Below, piece after piece: positions 16,835 to 25,063 of a stretch of DNA of 64,000 nt; position 1 is the first letter of the stretch; each line of letters opens with the position of its first letter. Under the pieces are notes generated by a model. The model had not been told where the DNA came from, searched no databases, and was given only the letters and a program-made list of their open reading frames with translations. A program made the position numbers and the translations under genes. The stretch comes from Candidatus Nitrospira nitrosa. Its GTDB lineage: Bacteria > Nitrospirota > Nitrospiria > Nitrospirales > Nitrospiraceae. The DNA lies in contig NZ_CZQA01000010.1 of assembly GCF_001458735.1 (NCBI RefSeq), forward strand, positions 186,001-250,000, written 5' to 3'.

Positions 16835-19012
16835 CTACGCTGCAACCGGCGTGTTATGCCGCGCGATCTCCAGCAGCCCTCGCACATCGAGAATAAATCC
16901 GACTGTGCCGTCCCCCAGGATCGTGGCCCCGGCAATCCCTTCGACCTTCCTGAAGTTTTGCTCCATGCTCTTGATCACGACCTGCTGCTGCCCGAGAATT
17001 TCGTCCACCATGACCGCCACCCGTTCCCCTTCGGTTTCGAGAATCAATAAGATCGATTTCATGGGGTTGGTATATTCGGGCTCCAGGACAAACACCTCGT
17101 ACATTCGAATCATCGGCAGATAGGTGCCTCGGACATTGATCAGTTCGCCCTTGCCGACCACGGTCTTGATGGTTCCGGCTTTAGGTTGAATCGACTCCAG
17201 AATCGAGAGCAACGGGACAATGTAGGTTTCCTTGCCGACCCGAACCGTCATCCCTTCGATGATGGCAAGTGTGAGCGGCAACTTCAGCGTGAACGTCGTC
17301 CCCTTTCCTGTGACGGTCTTGATACTGACTGTCCCTCCGAGGGCTTCAATGTTCCGCTTGACGACATCCATGCCGACGCCGCGACCGGAAACATCCGTCA
17401 CCTTTTCGGCTGTGGAAAATCCAGGCCGGAAAATCAACGGCCAAATCTGGTCGTCGGAGAGTTTTTCGTTTTCCCCGATCAACCCCTGTTTGACGGCCTT
17501 CGCGACGATTTTGTCGCGGTTCAGGCCCCGTCCGTCGTCTTCCACCGTGATGCAAATGTTGCCACCTTCGTGAAATGCATTGAGCCGGATCGTTCCCACT
17601 TCCGACTTATTGTTGTCGAGCCGTTCTTCCGGTGGCTCCAGCCCATGATCGGCTGAATTCCTGACCAGATGCGTCAACGGATCGCCGATGGATTCGATGA
17701 CTGTCTTATCCAACTCGGTTTCTTCTCCGGAGAGCACCAACTGAATCTTCTTTCCCGCTTTGGTCGACAAATCGCGGACCAATCTCGGAAACCGGCTGAA
17801 TGCGGTCCCGATCGGAAGCATGCGGATACCCATGACCCGTTCTTGAATTTCTCTGGTATTGCGCTCCAACTGTGCGACCCGCTCGAGCAAGACCGGCAAC
17901 TGCTTGATCTCGAAACGCGACCCCAAATCGCTCAACATGGATTGGGTGATCACCAGCTCTCCCACCAGATTGATCAATTTGTCGATCTTTGCCGTATCCA
18001 CGCGAATGGAGGTCGTGTCGGTTTTTTTCGTGTGGGACGCAGCCTCCTGTTGCCGTTGGGTATTGAGCGCTTGTTCCAACTGATGTGGAGTGACGGCCTT
18101 CTGCTCAACCAGAATCTCGCCGACTCGCTTCTGCTGGGACAATGCCTGTTCAAGGACAGCCGGTGAAACGACGCCGCTTTCAACCAGAATCGCGCCGAGA
18201 GGCTTAAGGCCACCTTCGACAGTTTCTGGTGGCTGGTTTCGAGTTTCGTATTGAGGGTTCTGGCTCGCAGCCTGAAACTCGGAACTCGCAATGGTCTGCG
18301 CCTCGATGACGAGCTTGCTGTCCTCACGGACAAACTCGAAGGCAGACTCAATGGTCTTTTGATCCTTACCGGTGAGGAGTTGTAACTCCCAGGAGAGGTA
18401 GCACTTTTCCGGGTCGATCTCGGCCAAATCCGGGACTCGAGACATATCGAGTGTCACCGAACTCAGATCTCCAAGACCGTTCAACTCCTTTAAAACCTGT
18501 AGCGGGTCAAGTCCGCGTTGGAACAACCACTCCGGGGGCGTCCACTTGATAACATAGCTGCGTTCTTGACTGTCGGACTGCGTCGGAGCGGCGACGGACT
18601 GCTTCTGTGGCACGGCGGGTGGCTGCGCACCGGATGCAGTCGCCAGCTCTGCCGTCAGGCGCTGAACCACCTCATCGTCCACCGCCACCCCGGATTTCAC
18701 CGCTTCGATTAACGTCTTCAAGCAATCGGTGGACTTGAGCAGCAAGTCGGCGATCGGCGGAGACACCGCTTTCTCCCCGGTTCTGAGCAAATCGAGCAAG
18801 GTCTCCATCTTATGGGTAAATTGCGTCACCGCGTTGAATCCGAACATCCCGCTCGCCCCCTTGATCGAATGGGCCGAACGGAAGATCTTGGCGAGCAACT
18901 CAAGATCCTGTGGATGCTGTTCCAGCGCCAGCAAGCCTTCCTCGACGATCGCCAAATGCTCGGCTGCTTCTTCGAAAAAGGCTTCCTGAAATTGTGCGAA
19001 TTCATCACTCAT
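16835..19012 (-). CDS. cheA: Chemotaxis histidine kinase CheA with MshE-N-like insertion
   Basis: The 725-residue kinase phosphorylates CheY in response to receptor arrays. Order: Hpt/P1 (~1-110, His48 in FRSAHSIKGASG), linker, a P2-like CheY-binding region (~165-240), an insertion (~265-330), P3 dimerisation (~335-410), P4 ATPase (~420-565, VRNSADHGLE and GRGVGMDVV) and the P5 CheW-like domain (~570-705). The insertion contains two short repeats, LGAILVESGVVSPAVLEQAL and VGEILVEQKAVTPHQLEQAL. These resemble the MshE-N motif that binds cyclic di-GMP in some type II/IV secretion ATPases, and they are not part of standard CheA. A 19-bp dispersed repeat lies in the linker coding DNA. cheY, a CheZ-like gene and a STAS gene precede it. 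Confidence 0.93.
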   Translation of the reverse strand: MSDEFAQFQEAFFEEAAEHLAIVEEGLLALEQHPQDLELLAKIFRSAHSIKGASGMFGFNAVTQFTHKMETLLDLLRTGEKAVSPPIADLLLKSTDCLKTLIEAVKSGVAVDDEVVQRLTAELATASGAQPPAVPQKQSVAAPTQSDSQERSYVIKWTPPEWLFQRGLDPLQVLKELNGLGDLSSVTLDMSRVPDLAEIDPEKCYLSWELQLLTGKDQKTIESAFEFVREDSKLVIEAQTIASSEFQAASQNPQYETRNQPPETVEGGLKPLGAILVESGVVSPAVLEQALSQQKRVGEILVEQKAVTPHQLEQALNTQRQQEAASHTKKTDTTSIRVDTAKIDKLINLVGELVITQSMLSDLGSRFEIKQLPVLLERVAQLERNTREIQERVMGIRMLPIGTAFSRFPRLVRDLSTKAGKKIQLVLSGEETELDKTVIESIGDPLTHLVRNSADHGLEPPEERLDNNKSEVGTIRLNAFHEGGNICITVEDDGRGLNRDKIVAKAVKQGLIGENEKLSDDQIWPLIFRPGFSTAEKVTDVSGRGVGMDVVKRNIEALGGTVSIKTVTGKGTTFTLKLPLTLAIIEGMTVRVGKETYIVPLLSILESIQPKAGTIKTVVGKGELINVRGTYLPMIRMYEVFVLEPEYTNPMKSILLILETEGERVAVMVDEILGQQQVVIKSMEQNFRKVEGIAGATILGDGTVGFILDVRGLLEIARHNTPVAA
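18241..18259. repeat. 19-bp dispersed repeat, copy 2, inside cheA
   Basis: gagtttcgtattgagggtt lies in the cheA linker (residues ~251-257) and reads through in frame as part of SQNPQYETRNQ on the minus strand. It matches the copy upstream of ribBA at 18 of 19 bases. Confidence 0.55.
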
Positions 19013-19106
19013 AGGGCCTCGTGAGATGTGAAACCTGAGATGTGAAACGCTAAGGAACTTCCCATACCTCTCACTTTATGCATCTTCTGTTTCACTTTTA
19101 CGACAT

Positions 19107-19478
19107 TTATGCCGGCAGTACCTTTGCGATGGTCTTCAGAAGTGTTTCAGGGTTGAACGGCTTGACGAGCCATCCCGTTGCTCCGGCTTCCTTCCCCGCT
19201 TGCTTCTTCTCGATCGCGGATTCGGTCGTGAGCATTAGAATCGGCGTATATTTGAACGCGCTCAATTTGCGCAATTCCTTGATGAGGGTAATCCCATCCA
19301 TCTCAGGCATATTGAGATCGGTCACCACAATATCCATCTTACCCGCCGCCGCAACCTTGTTCACGGCGTCTTTCCCATGCTCGGCTTCGACGACCGTAAA
19401 GCCGGCATTGGTCAGTGTAAAGGCGACCATCTGGCGCATCGTCGGCGAATCATCCACGATCAGCGCGGTCTTACTCAT
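19107..19478 (-). CDS. cheY: CheY-like single-domain response regulator (second copy)
   Basis: A 123-residue receiver-only protein. MSKTALIVDDSPTMRQ places the acidic pair at 9-10; the phospho-acceptor is Asp54 (VVTDLNMPEMDG), the conserved Lys lies in LVKPFNPE, and the Thr/Ser switch is in MLTTES. I chose ATG at 19478 because it follows GGAGGGGAAT. Phospho-CheY binds the flagellar switch. With cheA immediately downstream, and a CheZ-like gene upstream, this copy likely belongs to the same phosphorelay. A second CheY (23037-23417) is more divergent; which one drives the motor cannot be read from sequence. Confidence 0.9.
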   Translation of the reverse strand: MSKTALIVDDSPTMRQMVAFTLTNAGFTVVEAEHGKDAVNKVAAAGKMDIVVTDLNMPEMDGITLIKELRKLSAFKYTPILMLTTESAIEKKQAGKEAGATGWLVKPFNPETLLKTIAKVLPA

Positions 19479-19569
19479 ATTCCCCTCCAGGGCCAATCTC
19501 TTGCGCGTGTCGGTTATTCATGACCATGACTAGACTTCCCGCCTTTCTAAGCGAAACCCTTCCGCATGA

Positions 19570-20112
19570 CTAAAACAGCGTCACTGAATCCTCGCCGTTG
19601 TCGGAGGCCTCCACCGGCACAGGCTCTTGATATTGAGGTTGAAGCGCAGCCTGATGCAGACGGCGCTCTGCCTCCATGGTGTAGTTTTCCTCGATCCGTT
19701 CAAGTCCAGCCAGCTCTTGGGCCGTCTCCTCTGTAAGCGGACCTTCTTGCAGAATCTGAAGATGCCGTTTGAATTGATCTAACGCTTGCCCCACATGCTC
19801 CAACTTTTGCCGAGTAATGTCCTGGAACTGCATCGCCATGACGACCTTGGAGATCACTTCGGCCCGTGCGACGGATGTCATGGTCTCGGCACCCGACGCG
19901 AGCGCTTGCAACTGCACCAGTAGTTCGACCGCAGCACGCTCAGTTTCGGCTGTTACCGCGCTCATCTGCGCCTTCAATACTGGGATCGTGCGGACGACCC
20001 CGTCGGCAAACGTATTCCACGCTCGGTGATGGGCGAGCAGCTCCGTGACCGAGCTCTTCTCCCCAACAGAGGACCTCTGAGAGTCTCCTTCTTGAGCGCT
20101 CACAGTCCTCAT
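19570..20112 (-). CDS. CheZ-like phosphatase family protein
   Basis: This 180-residue mostly helical protein has the CheZ catalytic signature FQDITRQ, with Asp98 and Gln102 in the D-x3-Q spacing of E. coli CheZ Asp143 and Gln147. CheZ dephosphorylates CheY-P. The C-terminus EDSVTLF is acidic and then hydrophobic, as in the CheY-tethering peptide of CheZ. Overall similarity to classical CheZ is low, so it may be a divergent phosphatase or a CheZ-fold relative. It lies between a STAS gene and cheY, in line with cheA. A clearer CheZ is encoded at 22400-22987. Confidence 0.6.
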   Translation of the reverse strand: MRTVSAQEGDSQRSSVGEKSSVTELLAHHRAWNTFADGVVRTIPVLKAQMSAVTAETERAAVELLVQLQALASGAETMTSVARAEVISKVVMAMQFQDITRQKLEHVGQALDQFKRHLQILQEGPLTEETAQELAGLERIEENYTMEAERRLHQAALQPQYQEPVPVEASDNGEDSVTLF

Positions 20113-20221
20113 TGTTCGAGTCTATTGGTTATGGTCGGCTGTCCGAGGACGACGCAGACCCTGGGCTGACAACTTGCCTCACGATGAAACACCAGACTGT
20201 TCGTCATACAGCCAGTACGCC

Positions 20222-20524
20222 TTATTCACTCAACTGGCCTGTGAAGCCGAGTTGTTTGAGTTTGTCCTGTAAATCTTCTGGGATCCCCATCACCAGCATG
20301 CGCGCCTGCTTGCGAGCCGCTAGCATCAGCTGGATTGCGGCTGTATCCACCCGATCGACGTTGCTGAGATCCAAGGACACCAACCCTTCGTTGGCCATCA
20401 ACTTCACCAATGCCTCCTTGAATTCTCCTGCTTCAAAAATGGAGAGGTCTCCTATAGGGGCAAGATGTCTTGGGTTCTCTGCTTGTGCCTGAGGCGTATT
20501 GGTTCCAGACGGTTCCGTCATCAT
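20222..20524 (-). CDS. Stand-alone STAS domain protein
   Basis: A 100-residue STAS (anti-anti-sigma-type) domain after a ~20-residue flexible N-terminus. The core LVSLDLSNVDRVDTAAIQLM is typical, with Thr61 at the phosphorylatable Ser/Thr position of SpoIIAA. Small STAS proteins next to chemotaxis genes occur in several phyla and may work in partner-switching or array localisation. No anti-sigma kinase is visible nearby. Translation could start at either of two adjacent ATGs. A sigma-28-like promoter sits 38 bp upstream, so this is probably the first gene of the unit continuing to cheA. Confidence 0.8.
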   Translation of the reverse strand: MMTEPSGTNTPQAQAENPRHLAPIGDLSIFEAGEFKEALVKLMANEGLVSLDLSNVDRVDTAAIQLMLAARKQARMLVMGIPEDLQDKLKQLGFTGQLSE

Positions 20525-20561
20525 CGCTTGTAGGACCTCTTAGATTGACGCACTAACGTGT

Positions 20562-20589
20562 TATGTCGGCAATTGTCCTTTATGACTTG
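20562..20589 (-). promoter_or_regulatory. Probable sigma-28 promoter for the STAS-to-cheA genes
   Basis: Minus-strand TCAA, 16 bp, GCCGACAT. This keeps the GCCGA core but differs from GCCGATAA at two positions. The spacing equals that of the csrA and HD-GYP promoters in this window. Confidence 0.5.
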
Positions 20590-20659
20590 AGTGCCTGCCA
20601 TCAACTTTGGTCTTTCTTTCTGATGGGCCTGACATGCCCACCTCTAGATCGCGCAACCC

Positions 20660-21457
20660 CTAGGGCAACGGACTTGATGCCCCCTCCTCCACCGATGGCT
20701 CCCCTGAACCAGCAGTATTCGCCGTCTCATACTGAGGAGCTGGTGGCGCCTGTTCGAGAATGACGACCTCGACTCGCCGATTCTTGGCCCGCTGCTCCAT
20801 ATCCAGGTTGGGGGTCACAGGCCTCGTATCGGCGTGCCCCACCGCCGCCAACCGCTCAGACGGCACGGCAAACAACTCTGACAAGACCCTGACGACCATG
20901 ACCGCACGGGCGGCAGAAAGTTCCCAATTTGACGGGAATTGTGCCGTGCGTATGGGAACGTTGTCCGTATGCCCCTCGACCCTGGTATACCGGTTGAGTT
21001 CCACAATAGCCGCGCTCAGGCCTTCCAGAAACGGCAGCGCTTCGCTGCGCACGGCTGCTTCGCCGCTATTGAACAGCAACTGATCCGGAATCGTAATCAC
21101 GATATCTCCGTTGACCCGTTCCGTGATCCGTACCAGCGATAGCTGCGGCGAGGCTTTAATCCCTTTCACGAGATTTCGTAATTTGCGGATCGCCACATCC
21201 TTGCTCCCTGGAGTATCGGGTGCCGTCACTGCCTGCTTGCTGGCACTCAATGCCAACGGGGTCGGGGAAGACGGCGGGCTGACGATGGGATTCAGCGCGG
21301 CTTTGATCGACTCGCTGACGGTTCGGTACTTTCCCACATTGACTGAGGAGATCGAGTACATCACGACGAAAAAAGCGAACAGCAAGGTAATAAAGTCAGC
21401 ATAGGAGACGAGCCATCGCTCGTGATTTTCATGCTCCTCATGCTTGTGTTTCGCCAT
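20660..21457 (-). CDS. motB: Flagellar stator protein MotB
   Basis: A 265-residue stator subunit. A short charged N-terminus (MAKHKHEEHENHERW) leads into a single membrane helix (~16-38) with the ion-carrying Asp21 (YADFITLLFAFFVVMYS). A plug and linker region follow, then a C-terminal OmpA/MotB peptidoglycan-binding domain (~120-245: VEGHTDNVPIRTAQFPSNWE, LAAVGHADTRPV, RRVEVVIL). The tail is Pro/Ser/Glu-rich. It pairs with MotA, encoded immediately upstream, to form the proton or sodium channel; the sequence alone does not settle which ion. Its start lies 49 bp after the motA stop. Confidence 0.93.
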   Translation of the reverse strand: MAKHKHEEHENHERWLVSYADFITLLFAFFVVMYSISSVNVGKYRTVSESIKAALNPIVSPPSSPTPLALSASKQAVTAPDTPGSKDVAIRKLRNLVKGIKASPQLSLVRITERVNGDIVITIPDQLLFNSGEAAVRSEALPFLEGLSAAIVELNRYTRVEGHTDNVPIRTAQFPSNWELSAARAVMVVRVLSELFAVPSERLAAVGHADTRPVTPNLDMEQRAKNRRVEVVILEQAPPAPQYETANTAGSGEPSVEEGASSPLP

Positions 21458-21505
21458 GCGTCACCGTGAAGCGTGAACTGCTTGTGATGCCTTGGGTTTC
21501 ACGTG

Positions 21506-22276
21506 TTACTTTTTCCCCTCTTTCGTCCGCTCACTGTGCGGCAGCACGCTTTCCAACTTCTCCTGCAAAAGTCGGGGGTTTTCTCCTTGCGCAAGCCCAG
21601 CCAGCCCCATAATCATTAAGTTTCTGGAACCGGCTTCCTCTTTCAGTTTCAATTTGATCTTATTGGCCAATGGCAAAAAAAAGAGGTTTGCCGCTCCCAC
21701 TCCATAGACGGTCGCCACGAACGCCACCGCGATTCCGCCGCCCAACTTTGACGGATCGGCCAGATTTTCCATCACGTGAATGAGACCAAGCACGGCTCCG
21801 ATAATGCCGACGGTTGGGGCATAGCCGCCGGCTGCTTCCCAGACCTTCGCCGCAATCACACCTTGCTCCTCGTGGTGCTCCACCTCAATTTCGAGAATCT
21901 CGATCACCGCTTTGGGCTCCGTCCCGTCGACAATAAGCTGGACACCCTTTTTCATGAACGGATCCGTGATGGTTTTGAGTTTTCCTTCTAATGCCAGCAG
22001 GCCTTGTTTCCGCGAGATATTGGCAAGCTCCAGGATGAGTTTAATCGTACCCTTGTTGTCGATGTGGGGGCCTGAAATTGCGATGCTCAGCGCGCCGAAT
22101 GCCCTGATCACGACCGGCAATGGGTTCTGTATGCAAATAGCACCAAACGTGCCGCCGATCACGATAATGAAAGCCGTCAGCTGCATGATCGAACCCAGGT
22201 GTCCACCTTCGAGCACCTGGCCTCCGATAATGGAGCCCAACGCGATCACGATCCCAAGGATTGTTGCGATATCCAT
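21506..22276 (-). CDS. motA: Flagellar stator protein MotA
   Basis: A 256-residue protein with the four membrane helices of MotA/PomA: two near the N-terminus (~1-25 and 33-52) and two in ~150-205 (PTVGIIGAVLGLIHVMENL, GIAVAFVATVYGVGAANLFF). Between them is the cytoplasmic torque loop (~70-140). The charged residues of this loop contact FliG. The length is like the shorter MotA/PomA type rather than E. coli MotA. It forms the stator with MotB, whose gene follows. cheZ lies 123 bp upstream. Confidence 0.93.
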   Translation of the reverse strand: MDIATILGIVIALGSIIGGQVLEGGHLGSIMQLTAFIIVIGGTFGAICIQNPLPVVIRAFGALSIAISGPHIDNKGTIKLILELANISRKQGLLALEGKLKTITDPFMKKGVQLIVDGTEPKAVIEILEIEVEHHEEQGVIAAKVWEAAGGYAPTVGIIGAVLGLIHVMENLADPSKLGGGIAVAFVATVYGVGAANLFFLPLANKIKLKLKEEAGSRNLMIMGLAGLAQGENPRLLQEKLESVLPHSERTKEGKK

Positions 22277-22399
22277 TCGCCATCGCCCTCATGCATGCAA
22301 CCGATGAGGCGTTGCCGGTTTCTGTTTGAACGCCTTTGGCTTCGAGTTTTCGGACAACATGAGCGTCAAAACCAGGAACGGAAACTGCTCCCTGGAGTC

Positions 22400-22987
22400 C
22401 TATTTGAACCCAAATTGCGCCAGGATATCGTCGGCCACTTTCTGCTTCATGGCGGTGGTCTTGGACTCCTCGAGTTGTTTCAATAGATGCCCCGCCGTGC
22501 CTTCGATCACCACCTTCTCTCCGTTCTCTTGCAACCCAAACACCACCACGAGCTCCATTAACTTATGTTGCACTTCGTCGAGAATCGAGACGAGCTTCTT
22601 CACCCGTTGTGCCACCAAGTCCTGGAAGGACAATGCTGTCATGATTTCGGTCAAATATTTCCCCTCTTGGCCCACGAGGGTATTGATGCTCTCCAGTCGT
22701 TCCGCAAGCTTGCTACAGTCCATGGTCTGTAAGACCTCAATGACCGCCCTCAGCTCCTTCCCGATATGGCTGTGCTCATCCTGGATCAACTCTGTCAATC
22801 GCATCACCTCAAGCGTCCCTTCTTCCGTCATCTTATTGAGGTCACTCAGATGCGAGGATGCCGTCGGCAACTGTTGGCTGCTGGAGATGAGCTGTGGACC
22901 GGCGTTGGAAATGGCCTTCATCGCGTTTTCGACGAACCGTGCCAAGTCACCGAGCTCTTTGTAGAGTTTATGTCCGCCTTTTTTCAC
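22400..22987 (-). CDS. cheZ: CheY phosphatase CheZ
   Basis: A 195-residue helical protein. The core ALSFQDLVAQRVKKLV contains catalytic Asp123 and Gln127 in the D-x3-Q arrangement of CheZ. The last residues, ADDILAQFGF, match the C-terminal CheY-binding peptide of E. coli CheZ (DDLLDSLGF). CheZ accelerates dephosphorylation of CheY-P and so resets the motor. The gene follows cheY (49 bp gap) and precedes motA and motB. A second, more divergent CheZ-like gene lies 2.3 kb downstream. The ATG at 22987 begins with a Lys/Gly-rich segment (MKKGGHKLYKEL). Confidence 0.88.
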   Translation of the reverse strand: MKKGGHKLYKELGDLARFVENAMKAISNAGPQLISSSQQLPTASSHLSDLNKMTEEGTLEVMRLTELIQDEHSHIGKELRAVIEVLQTMDCSKLAERLESINTLVGQEGKYLTEIMTALSFQDLVAQRVKKLVSILDEVQHKLMELVVVFGLQENGEKVVIEGTAGHLLKQLEESKTTAMKQKVADDILAQFGFK

Positions 22988-23036
22988 GCTTGCCTCCCTC
23001 GGGTCCCTTCATGCTCAATGTCCCGTGCACTCCACG

Positions 23037-23417
23037 TTATTTGAATATCTTTGCGAGTTTTTCTTGCATCGTCTCGGCCGTGAACGGCTTTACGATGTAA
23101 TTGCTGACGCCCGCCTGTACCGCCTCCACTAAATTTTTCTGTTGCGCCTCAGCCGTCACCATAAGAACCGGTATGGCTTTTAACTGTTCGTCCGCCCGGA
23201 TCGCCCGGAGCATGTCGATCCCCGTCATCACGGGCATGTTCCAATCTGAGACGACGAAGTCATACTTGCTGGATTTGAGTTTTTGCAGACCATCCTGGCC
23301 GTTCTCGGCTTCGTCGATATTTGAGAAGCCGAGTTGCTTCAGAACGTTTTTGACAATTCTTCGCATCGTGACCATGTCATCCACGATGAGAATTTTCATG
23401 CTTGGATCGGCTGGCAT
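23037..23417 (-). CDS. cheY: Chemotaxis response regulator CheY
   Basis: A 126-residue receiver, close to E. coli CheY in sequence: [20 protein letters not shown], phospho-acceptor Asp58 ([12 protein letters not shown]), Thr in MVTAEAQ and Lys in [10 protein letters not shown]. The ATG at 23417 follows AGGAGGCAAT; a downstream Met at 23399 is possible. Its SDWNMP and MVTAE motifs are those of motor-binding CheYs, so I take it as the principal flagellar switch regulator. cheZ, motA and motB follow in the same direction. Confidence 0.93.
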   Translation of the reverse strand: MPADPSMKILIVDDMVTMRRIVKNVLKQLGFSNIDEAENGQDGLQKLKSSKYDFVVSDWNMPVMTGIDMLRAIRADEQLKAIPVLMVTAEAQQKNLVEAVQAGVSNYIVKPFTAETMQEKLAKIFK

Positions 23418-23714
23418 ATTGCCTCCTGTTCTCAGCTCATGGCCGACGCTCCAACCGCTGTGAATGTTCGGTTGAGAATGGCCTAATCCTTCACCATCGC
23501 TCGGAATATTTGTTGAACGACCTGATACCTGAGGGACGACTGCTCTTGACTCGCACCACGCAGAGAGGAGCTCATCTGTGCCTGTGGCAAACGGCTCACT
23601 CGCATGCCCACATCAGAAGCCGCCAGCCACATACCGATCATCCCGCAACCTCATCTGGCATGCACCGCGATCGCGAATGGCCATGCTCCGACAGATCTCG
23701 CGATGGTCGGCTCG

Positions 23715-24014
23715 TCACGCGGCTTGCTTGGACCGGCTGTGCATCCACTCATGAATATCACGTCGGAGAAAGCGCCAATGCTTTCCGATTTTGGACGCCG
23801 GTAGTTCACCGCCTCGTGCCAGCTTATAGACGGTAGATTTAGGCACGCGCAGAAACCGCGCCACCTCCATGACGGTGAGAATTTCTCCGTCCCGAGTGGC
23901 ATCTGTTTCAGACTGAGTGCCGGTTTCAGCAGATACATCACTGTTCATAACGAGTGACGTATCGGCGTATCCGCTGGGAAACTTAAGCTGCGATTCAGAC
24001 CACCTCTCCGTCAT
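23715..24014 (-). CDS. Excisionase/MerR-like helix-turn-helix protein
   Basis: A 99-residue protein with an HTH_17 domain at ~45-95: LTVMEVARFLRVPKSTVYKL, GELPASKIGKHWRFLRRDI. This domain occurs in phage excisionases and in small chromosomal regulators. No integrase or other phage gene lies nearby, so a regulatory role is more likely. The start may be 24014 or the Met at 23948; a sigma-28-like sequence (23959-23986) lies just upstream of the latter but inside the longer reading frame. It is divergent from the flhG-like gene, with only ~110 bp between the starts, and might control it. Confidence 0.7.
   Translation of the reverse strand: MTERWSESQLKFPSGYADTSLVMNSDVSAETGTQSETDATRDGEILTVMEVARFLRVPKSTVYKLARGGELPASKIGKHWRFLRRDIHEWMHSRSKQAA
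23959..23986 (-). promoter_or_regulatory. Weak sigma-28-like sequence
   Basis: Minus-strand TTAAGTTT, 12 bp, GCCGATAC. It matches well in sequence, but lies within the longest version of the HTH gene and only ~11 bp before its alternative ATG at 23948, which would give an almost leaderless transcript. Confidence 0.25.
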
Positions 24015-24127
24015 CAGTGATCATTTCTCTCCACTCTGTGCAGATAGAGGCCGGTCTATTCAGATTTCACGGGCGGCAACCGAAGAGGACTGTGACAGTG
24101 TTCTCAAATCAACAGGAACGGAGCTCA

Positions 24128-25027
24128 ATGGCACAGATCATCTCTGTGGCGTCAGGAAAAGGTGGGGTTGGGAAGAGCGTAGTCGCGACGAATCTGGCCC
24201 TACTCCTTGCCAGGAAGGGAAAGCAGGTGGTGCTCGCAGACCTGGACGTCGGAGGGGCTGATGCTCATATCTTACTCGGCCTGCTCAACCCTCCTATGAC
24301 CCTGACCGACTTTCTCACCCATCAAGTCGAACAGTTGGATGCGCTGGCTCAACGACTCCCGCTTCATCCCAACTTGAGAATCATTCCAGGAACCGGCGAT
24401 ACCTTGGCGACCGCCAATATGCCCTATTCACAGAAAAGGCGTTTGATCCGCCATTTCCAAGACATCCACGCGGACGTTATTCTCGTCGATATCGGAGCCG
24501 GAACGAGCTATCATGCGCTCGACTTTTTCCTGATGGCTGACCGTCATATTGCCGTCGCAACCCCGGACCCGACATCGGTCTTAGACCTCTATCGATTCAT
24601 TAAGCTTGCGGCTATCCGCCGTGTCCTTTCGATGTTCCTGATGCGAGACGTGACGGCAGAAGGTCTTGCGAACCGAGACTACAGTAGCGTGGAAGAGGTG
24701 CTGGACGTCGCAGGCAAGACGGATGAATCCGGTCGCAGGGTTGCAGAAAACACGTTGCAGGCGTTTCACCCGGCGCTTATCCTTAACCGCACCTCAGGAC
24801 GTGCCCGCGTGAACGTGCCGCAGCTCAAGAAACTCCTCAAGGAATATGTCGGAGGGGATTTAACCTTGCTTGGGGAAATTCCTGAGGATCCTGCAATGGA
24901 ACAATCCGTACGGGCCTATGTCCCGGTGATCCAGCATAACCCAAATTCTCCTGCTGCACTGGCCCTGGGACGAATCGCTGATGCCCTGTTGGCAACCCTG
25001 GCGACAGCCACTTCTTCGGCCGCCTGA
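24128..25027 (+). CDS. flhG: MinD/ParA-family ATPase, FlhG (FleN/YlxH)-like
   Basis: This 299-residue ATPase has the deviant Walker A SGKGGVGKS (~8-16), DLDVGGADAHILLGL and a DVILVDIGAG switch. The C-terminal part (NRTSGRARVNVPQLKKLLKE) is as in FlhG/YlxH proteins. FlhG controls flagellar number and placement together with FlhF. I chose ATG at 24128, preceded by AACGGAG, because it opens directly into the Walker region; the frame is open back to 24017. It is the only plus-strand gene in the middle of the region and is divergent from a small HTH gene. No flhF is in the window, so the assignment rests on family and context. Confidence 0.82.
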   Translation: MAQIISVASGKGGVGKSVVATNLALLLARKGKQVVLADLDVGGADAHILLGLLNPPMTLTDFLTHQVEQLDALAQRLPLHPNLRIIPGTGDTLATANMPYSQKRRLIRHFQDIHADVILVDIGAGTSYHALDFFLMADRHIAVATPDPTSVLDLYRFIKLAAIRRVLSMFLMRDVTAEGLANRDYSSVEEVLDVAGKTDESGRRVAENTLQAFHPALILNRTSGRARVNVPQLKKLLKEYVGGDLTLLGEIPEDPAMEQSVRAYVPVIQHNPNSPAALALGRIADALLATLATATSSAA

Positions 25028-25063
25028 GTGGCACGGGTGTGCATATTCTCTCGGCAACCCTCA

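Noticed and set aside
23715-24014. Prophage or integrated element marked by an excisionase gene
   Set aside because: No integrase, attachment-site repeats or other phage genes are near; the gene sits among flagellar genes.
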